DNA of 64,000 nt from Glycocaulis sp051859565 (lineage in GTDB: Bacteria > Pseudomonadota > Alphaproteobacteria > Caulobacterales > Maricaulaceae). Shown piece after piece: positions 60,111 to 64,000 of the stretch. The stretch lies in the NCBI RefSeq assembly GCF_051859565.1, contig NZ_JBHYFK010000001.1, positions 467,336 through 531,335 of the forward strand, given 5' to 3'. The notes beneath the pieces are model-generated. The model made no database searches. It worked only from the letters and a program-made list of their open reading frames with translations, and had not been told where the DNA came from. Position 1 is the stretch's first letter, and the number at the start of each line of letters is the position of its first letter. A program made the position numbers and the translations under genes.

Positions 60111-60347
60111 ATGGGTGGTCTGTTCAGATTTATCGGGGATGTTTTCAAGCCTATCCTGACCATTGTGGTCACGATTTTCCTTGGCGCCTTCCTGCTCGCG
60201 GTGTTCTGGCCGGCGGCGGATGCGTGGATAATCGGCCAGGTGCCGGCATGGGAGCGGATGTCTCCGGCCATATTGCAGGTGCGCGAATGGCTGGGCATTC
60301 ACCAGCCCGAACCCGATCCCTGGTGGATGTTCTGGCGCAATGACTGA
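60111..60347 (+). CDS. Small single-helix membrane protein
   Basis: A 78-residue protein with one membrane helix (about residues 13-34, KPILTIVVTIFLGAFLLAVF core) followed by an amphipathic, tryptophan-rich tail (WIIGQVPAWERM and PDPWWMFWRND). GGGGAGG before ATG 60111 gives a good ribosome binding site. No family is recognised. It is convergent with cydC, three bases apart, and its own operon context is unclear. Confidence 0.65.
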   Translation: MGGLFRFIGDVFKPILTIVVTIFLGAFLLAVFWPAADAWIIGQVPAWERMSPAILQVREWLGIHQPEPDPWWMFWRND

Positions 60348-60350
60348 CGC

Positions 60351-62084
60351 CTAAAGCCGCTTTGCAAACAGGCGGTTGAAGGCTCCGTCTTCAGCCGTCA
60401 GCGCGTCCACGCTGCCGGTCTGCACGATGCGGGCATGCTCCATCACCAGCACCTCGCGCGCCCGCGCCAGCAAGGCCGGGCGGTGGGTGACGATGAGGAC
60501 AGAGCGGCGAGGGTCTGCATCCAGCCAGGCATCAAGCGCGTCGAGGAATTCGGCCTCTGTCCGGCTGTCCAGCCCTTCGGTCGGCTCATCAAGCAGCATG
60601 ACGGGCGCATCCCGCAGGAAGGCGCGGGCAAGCGCGATGCGCCTTGCCTGTCCGCCGGATACGAGCCGCCCCTCCTCGCCAATCCAGGTCAGCAATCCAT
60701 CGGGCAGAGCGCGCACGAAATCGGCCGCTCTAGCCTGCTCAAGCGCTTGCCAGAGCTGGGCTTCTGTCGCGTCGGGCCGGGCTAGCAGAAGGTTTGCCCG
60801 CACCGTGGTGGACAGCAGATCTGCCCGCTGGTCAACGAGGGACAGACGCTGCCTTGTCCGCGTAGGGCCAAGGACGGAGAGATCAGTCCCGCCGAGACGA
60901 ATATCCCCGCTATCCGGAGCATAAAAGCCCATCAGCAAACGGATAATACTGGACTTTCCAGACCCTGAAGCCCCCACAAGGGCTACCCGCCCGCCTTCGG
61001 GCAGGGTGAAGCTGACATCTTGCAGGGCGGGGCGGGACTGGCCGCCGGGATAGGTAAATCCGACCGAGCTGAACACCACATCATGGCCATCGGGCAGGGG
61101 GAGAGGCGCTTGCGGCTCTTCCATTGCCGGGCGCAGATCATCTAGCGCTTTCAGTCGCTTGGCGGCAGAGAGCGTGCGGCCATACTGCTCCCCGGCGAGG
61201 ACAAGCGGGGCGGCCGCCTCGAACAATCCGAAGGCAATAAACCCGGCCAATGCAGCCAAAGGCGGCGATGCACCCGCTGCCGCCGCACTGAGGAAACCGG
61301 CCACAAAGCTGGCGGGACCCGCAAAGGCGAGTACGGCCGTATTCATCAGCGCCAGTCCGGCAAGCTGGCGCTGGCCGGAGATCCAGCTATCGCTCGCCGC
61401 ATCAAGGCGCGAAAGCGCCGCGGTTTCAGCGCCATAGGCCTTAAGCTCGGCCATGCCGGCGATCAGGTCAGCGGCTTCGGAGCGGGTATCGGAGGCAGAC
61501 TGGGTGACGTTTTCTCCGGCGGATTGGCCAAGTTTTGCCGCGAGGAGAGGCAGGCCCAGACCTGACAGGATAAAAAGCCCGATCACGGGCAATATCGCCG
61601 CCGGGGCCGTGAATGCGAGGATAAGCACCACTGCCAGCGCGCCAAAAAGCGCGGATAGCGCCGGGGTTACCAGCCGAAGGTAGAGCCCGTCGAGCGCATC
61701 GACATCGCCGGTCACGCGCGACAGCAGATCGCCTGCGCGCAAGCCGCCCAGCCCTGCCGGGACTAGCGGTGCGGCCCGGTCAAACACCCACAGGCGCAGG
61801 CGCGCCAGGATGCGGAAAGTGGCCTCGTGCGTGGCCAGCCGCTCGGCATATCTCCCGAGGGTACGCGCCATGGCAAATCCGCGCACACCGCCCGATGCAA
61901 AAAGATAGTTGAAACTGCGCCCCAGCCCCGCCGCACCGGCGATAGCGGCTGCGGTTATGAACCAGCCCGACAGGGACAAAAGCCCGATTCCGGCCAGCAG
62001 TGTGAGGATGGCGAGCACAGCGCCTGCACGCAGCCACCAGCGGTCAGGCCGGGCAAGGGCAAGGAAAAAGGCGAGCGTTTTCAT
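60351..62084 (-). CDS. cydC: CydC subunit of the CydDC thiol ABC exporter
   Basis: A 577-residue half-transporter with six N-terminal helices and an ABC domain: Walker A GASGSGKSSI, signature VSGGQARR, and DEPTEGLD after Walker B. CydDC exports cysteine and glutathione to the periplasm for cytochrome maturation and disulfide balance, and is needed for cytochrome bd. It overlaps cydD by four bases. cydAB is not within this window downstream. Confidence 0.93.
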   Translation of the reverse strand: MKTLAFFLALARPDRWWLRAGAVLAILTLLAGIGLLSLSGWFITAAAIAGAAGLGRSFNYLFASGGVRGFAMARTLGRYAERLATHEATFRILARLRLWVFDRAAPLVPAGLGGLRAGDLLSRVTGDVDALDGLYLRLVTPALSALFGALAVVLILAFTAPAAILPVIGLFILSGLGLPLLAAKLGQSAGENVTQSASDTRSEAADLIAGMAELKAYGAETAALSRLDAASDSWISGQRQLAGLALMNTAVLAFAGPASFVAGFLSAAAAGASPPLAALAGFIAFGLFEAAAPLVLAGEQYGRTLSAAKRLKALDDLRPAMEEPQAPLPLPDGHDVVFSSVGFTYPGGQSRPALQDVSFTLPEGGRVALVGASGSGKSSIIRLLMGFYAPDSGDIRLGGTDLSVLGPTRTRQRLSLVDQRADLLSTTVRANLLLARPDATEAQLWQALEQARAADFVRALPDGLLTWIGEEGRLVSGGQARRIALARAFLRDAPVMLLDEPTEGLDSRTEAEFLDALDAWLDADPRRSVLIVTHRPALLARAREVLVMEHARIVQTGSVDALTAEDGAFNRLFAKRL

Positions 62085-63766
62085 GGCGCTCCGCCTTCCT
62101 GGAGATTAGCAATCTCGAACACCTCGTCGGCAATCGCGCGCACGGCCGGGCTGTGGGTAGCGATGAGAATTGTCCGCCCATTTTTGTTGGAGAGAAGCGC
62201 TTCAAGAAAGCGGGCCTCGGCCTCGCCATCAAGATGGGCGGTCGGCTCGTCCATGAGGACAAGTTTCATGTCACGGGCCAGCGCCCGTGCGAGAGCTACC
62301 CTTTGTATCTGCCCGCCAGACAAGCCAAATCCGCGTTCGCCAAGGGGCGTGTCGAGGCCGTCCGACAGGTGGATAAGGAAGCCGGCAACGCCGGCCTCTG
62401 CCACCGCGCGCTCAATCATCTCTGCCGGGATAGTATCGTCATGCAGGGTGATGTTATCCCGCAAGCTCCCGTGAAACAGGCGCGGGTTCTGGCCAATCCA
62501 GCCTGCGCGTCCGGCGAGCGGAGCCTCCATCGCCTCGCCGTCTATCCGCACCTCGCCGGAGGCTAAAGGCGCAAAACCCATCAGGATTTTGAGGAGCGTC
62601 GACTTGCCGGAGCCCGACGGCCCCCACAAAACGCTGACCCTTCCCGCCGGAATGGAAAGCGTGACGGGATTCAACCCCTTGCGGCCACCTTCGTACACGC
62701 ATGAGACGCCCGATAGGTCCAGAGAGGGTGAGGTATGGAAAGGGGCGGTCGGTACTATGGAAACACCCGATTTCGGGTATTCCAGCAGGGGTTTTATAGT
62801 ACCGGCGGCAGCTTCGGCGTCGGCGCGGTCATGATAGGCGGCGGATAAACGCCGCAGCGGCATGTAAAATTCCGGTGCCAGGATAAGGACGAACAGCCCC
62901 TCGCGCAGGGTGACAGTTTCGCCCGCATCGAAGGGTAGCTCCCCCAGCAGGGAGAAGCCGACATAGACCGCGATGGCCGCGACCGAGAGGGCCGCGAAAA
63001 ATTCCAGAATGGCCGAGGAGAGGAAGGCGAGCCGGAGCACTTTCATTGTGCGCTGGCGGAAATCTTCCGATGCGGCGGCGAGACCCTCCCGCTCGCGCGG
63101 GGCGGCGTTGAACGCGTTCAGCAAAGCGAGAGATTGCAGCCGGTCATTGAAGCGCCCGGCGAGGCGGGCGAGCACCGCGATCTGGTCCTTGCTGGCCGCT
63201 GCCGCCGCGCCGCCGACAATCGCCATGAAAAGCGGCAGCAGGGGTGCGGTGATGATGAACAGCATCCCCACCACCCAGCTCTGGGTGAAGGCGGCGGCGA
63301 CCATCAGGATCGGCGCGCCTGCGATGACCGGCATGAGCGGGCGGTAGCGCCCGAAATAGCCTTCCAGCTTCTCCACCGCGTCGGTGAGGGCAGAGCCGGC
63401 AGCGCCCGTCTCCAGCCGCTCGGTGAAGGCGGGGCCCTTGGCGGCGAGCGCGCGGGCGGCCTCAGCCCTGACATGGGCCTTCACCCGCGCGGCCGCCTCA
63501 AAGCCTGCGCGCGTCTCCAAGGCTTGAGCGCCCGCACGCACGAGAGCAAACAGGGCAGCGACAAGCGCAGGGATAAGAAAATCCTCGCCATTGACGAGGC
63601 TCGCTATCGCGCTGGCGGCAAAGCCGGCAAAACCGATAAAGAGGCCGTACTGCGCAATGCCGCACGCGCTCGCCAGCATGGACGGCCCGCGCCCGGCCTT
63701 CCCCCATGCGGAGAGAAGGCCGCCCAGCGCACGCCGGTCTTCAGGGGAAAGGGCAGGATTGCTCAT
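62081..63766 (-). CDS. cydD: CydD subunit of the CydDC thiol ABC exporter
   Basis: A 561-residue half-transporter: six-helix membrane domain with GAPILMVAAAFTQSWVVGML, and ABC domain with Walker A GPSGSGKSTLLK, signature LSGGQIQR and DEPTAHLD. It pairs with CydC as a heterodimer. The start at 63766 gives a normal-length N-terminus. It is the first gene of the cydDC unit at the right end of the window. Confidence 0.93.
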   Translation of the reverse strand: MSNPALSPEDRRALGGLLSAWGKAGRGPSMLASACGIAQYGLFIGFAGFAASAIASLVNGEDFLIPALVAALFALVRAGAQALETRAGFEAAARVKAHVRAEAARALAAKGPAFTERLETGAAGSALTDAVEKLEGYFGRYRPLMPVIAGAPILMVAAAFTQSWVVGMLFIITAPLLPLFMAIVGGAAAAASKDQIAVLARLAGRFNDRLQSLALLNAFNAAPREREGLAAASEDFRQRTMKVLRLAFLSSAILEFFAALSVAAIAVYVGFSLLGELPFDAGETVTLREGLFVLILAPEFYMPLRRLSAAYHDRADAEAAAGTIKPLLEYPKSGVSIVPTAPFHTSPSLDLSGVSCVYEGGRKGLNPVTLSIPAGRVSVLWGPSGSGKSTLLKILMGFAPLASGEVRIDGEAMEAPLAGRAGWIGQNPRLFHGSLRDNITLHDDTIPAEMIERAVAEAGVAGFLIHLSDGLDTPLGERGFGLSGGQIQRVALARALARDMKLVLMDEPTAHLDGEAEARFLEALLSNKNGRTILIATHSPAVRAIADEVFEIANLQEGGAP

Positions 63767-64000
63767 CGGCCTCGTTAAAAGCGCATATCGGTGGCCCGCG
63801 CCCTGCGGCGCAGCGTCTCAGGGGCCTTTGTCTAACGCAGGGCGCGCGAATTGCCAGAGGGGGGTGAGAGGTTGGGGGGGAGTGGGCCGTCATCACCTGG
63901 CCGAAGCCGCCATCCCGCCTCTCTTTTTTGCATATCGTATTAACACAGTGGCACGGACGCGCGAAGCGCGGGAATGGTTGGGCAGGCGGGACAGGCGGGG
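63767..64000. other. Right-edge intergenic region upstream of cydD
   Basis: No gene is seen in these 234 bases. CTTTTTTGCATATCGTATTA near 63923-63942 is AT-rich in a GC-rich setting and may hold the cydD promoter or that of a gene beyond the edge. Short G-rich repeats at the end (GGCGGGACAGGCGGGG) suggest no more than local low complexity. Confidence 0.4.

Noticed and set aside
1..64000. tRNA, rRNA, CRISPR, IS or prophage features
   Set aside because: No conserved T-loop-type sequence, repeat array, transposase frame or phage structural gene was recognised by eye; a covariance-model tRNA search was not possible here and could still find one.

Overview
The window looks like ordinary chromosome from a stalked or dimorphic alphaproteobacterium, most probably of the Maricaulales/Hyphomonadaceae group (an inference). 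The clues are the high GC content, a GcrA cell-cycle regulator, a UrcA-family protein, a CtrA-like site, a phoR-pstCAB-phoU-phoB cluster without pstS, a Fbc-type cytochrome bc1 operon with a twin-arginine Rieske protein, and NDUFAF7/UbiK-type respiratory assembly factors. No rRNA, tRNA, CRISPR array, IS element or prophage was recognised. Most genes are core housekeeping genes; the accessory interest lies in small proteins and in regulatory DNA.

Layout. 1-5.7 kb: partial hemF (heme synthesis), a divergent TPR-sulfotransferase, then petABC (bc1 complex) closed by a strong terminator. 5.7-8.8 kb: a GrpB-like protein overlapping mtnP, a UrcA protein behind an AT-rich leader, apt and a low-GC orphan ORF; mtnP and apt together make an adenine/methylthioadenosine salvage group. 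8.8-14.3 kb: an S10 peptidase, rlmJ, an alpha/beta hydrolase and a Bcr/CflA-type exporter. 14.3-18.6 kb: a pterin/folate cluster (PTR1/FolM-like reductase, cysteine-free PTPS homologue, FolB) running into uvrC and pgsA. 18.6-22.2 kb: a soluble globin-coupled chemoreceptor behind a CtrA-like site, then an OmpR/EnvZ-like pair. 22.2-29.3 kb: proC, ybjN-like, ubiK, lgt, NDUFAF7-like, prs, rplY, pth and a hypothetical gene. 29.3-35.1 kb: a VapBC-type toxin-antitoxin pair with a palindromic operator, ychF, a crotonase, a CaCA antiporter preceded by a 26-residue membrane peptide, two small envelope proteins and three tandem entericidin-like lipoproteins. 35.2-43.4 kb: an M13 peptidase and a complete RND tripartite efflux operon.

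43.5-50.9 kb is the phosphate regulon core: phoR, a Pho box, pstC, pstA, pstB, phoU, phoB. The PhoR/PhoB pair senses through PstCAB/PhoU and probably controls pst through that box. 50.9-55 kb: gcrA, an orphan ABC-2 permease, argD and hslO. 55-56 kb: a MarR regulator with two operator palindromes placed on its own promoter, divergent from a DUF4287-DoxX gene pair. 56-64 kb: trkH, apaG, a double-length dCTP deaminase, a radical SAM protein of unknown role with a cysteine-rich C-terminus, a small membrane protein, and cydDC.

I did not find a clearly new multi-gene system. The most promising leads are the triple entericidin array, the radical SAM protein, the cysteine-free PTPS in the folate cluster, the 26-residue peptide before the antiporter, and the MarR and VapB operators.
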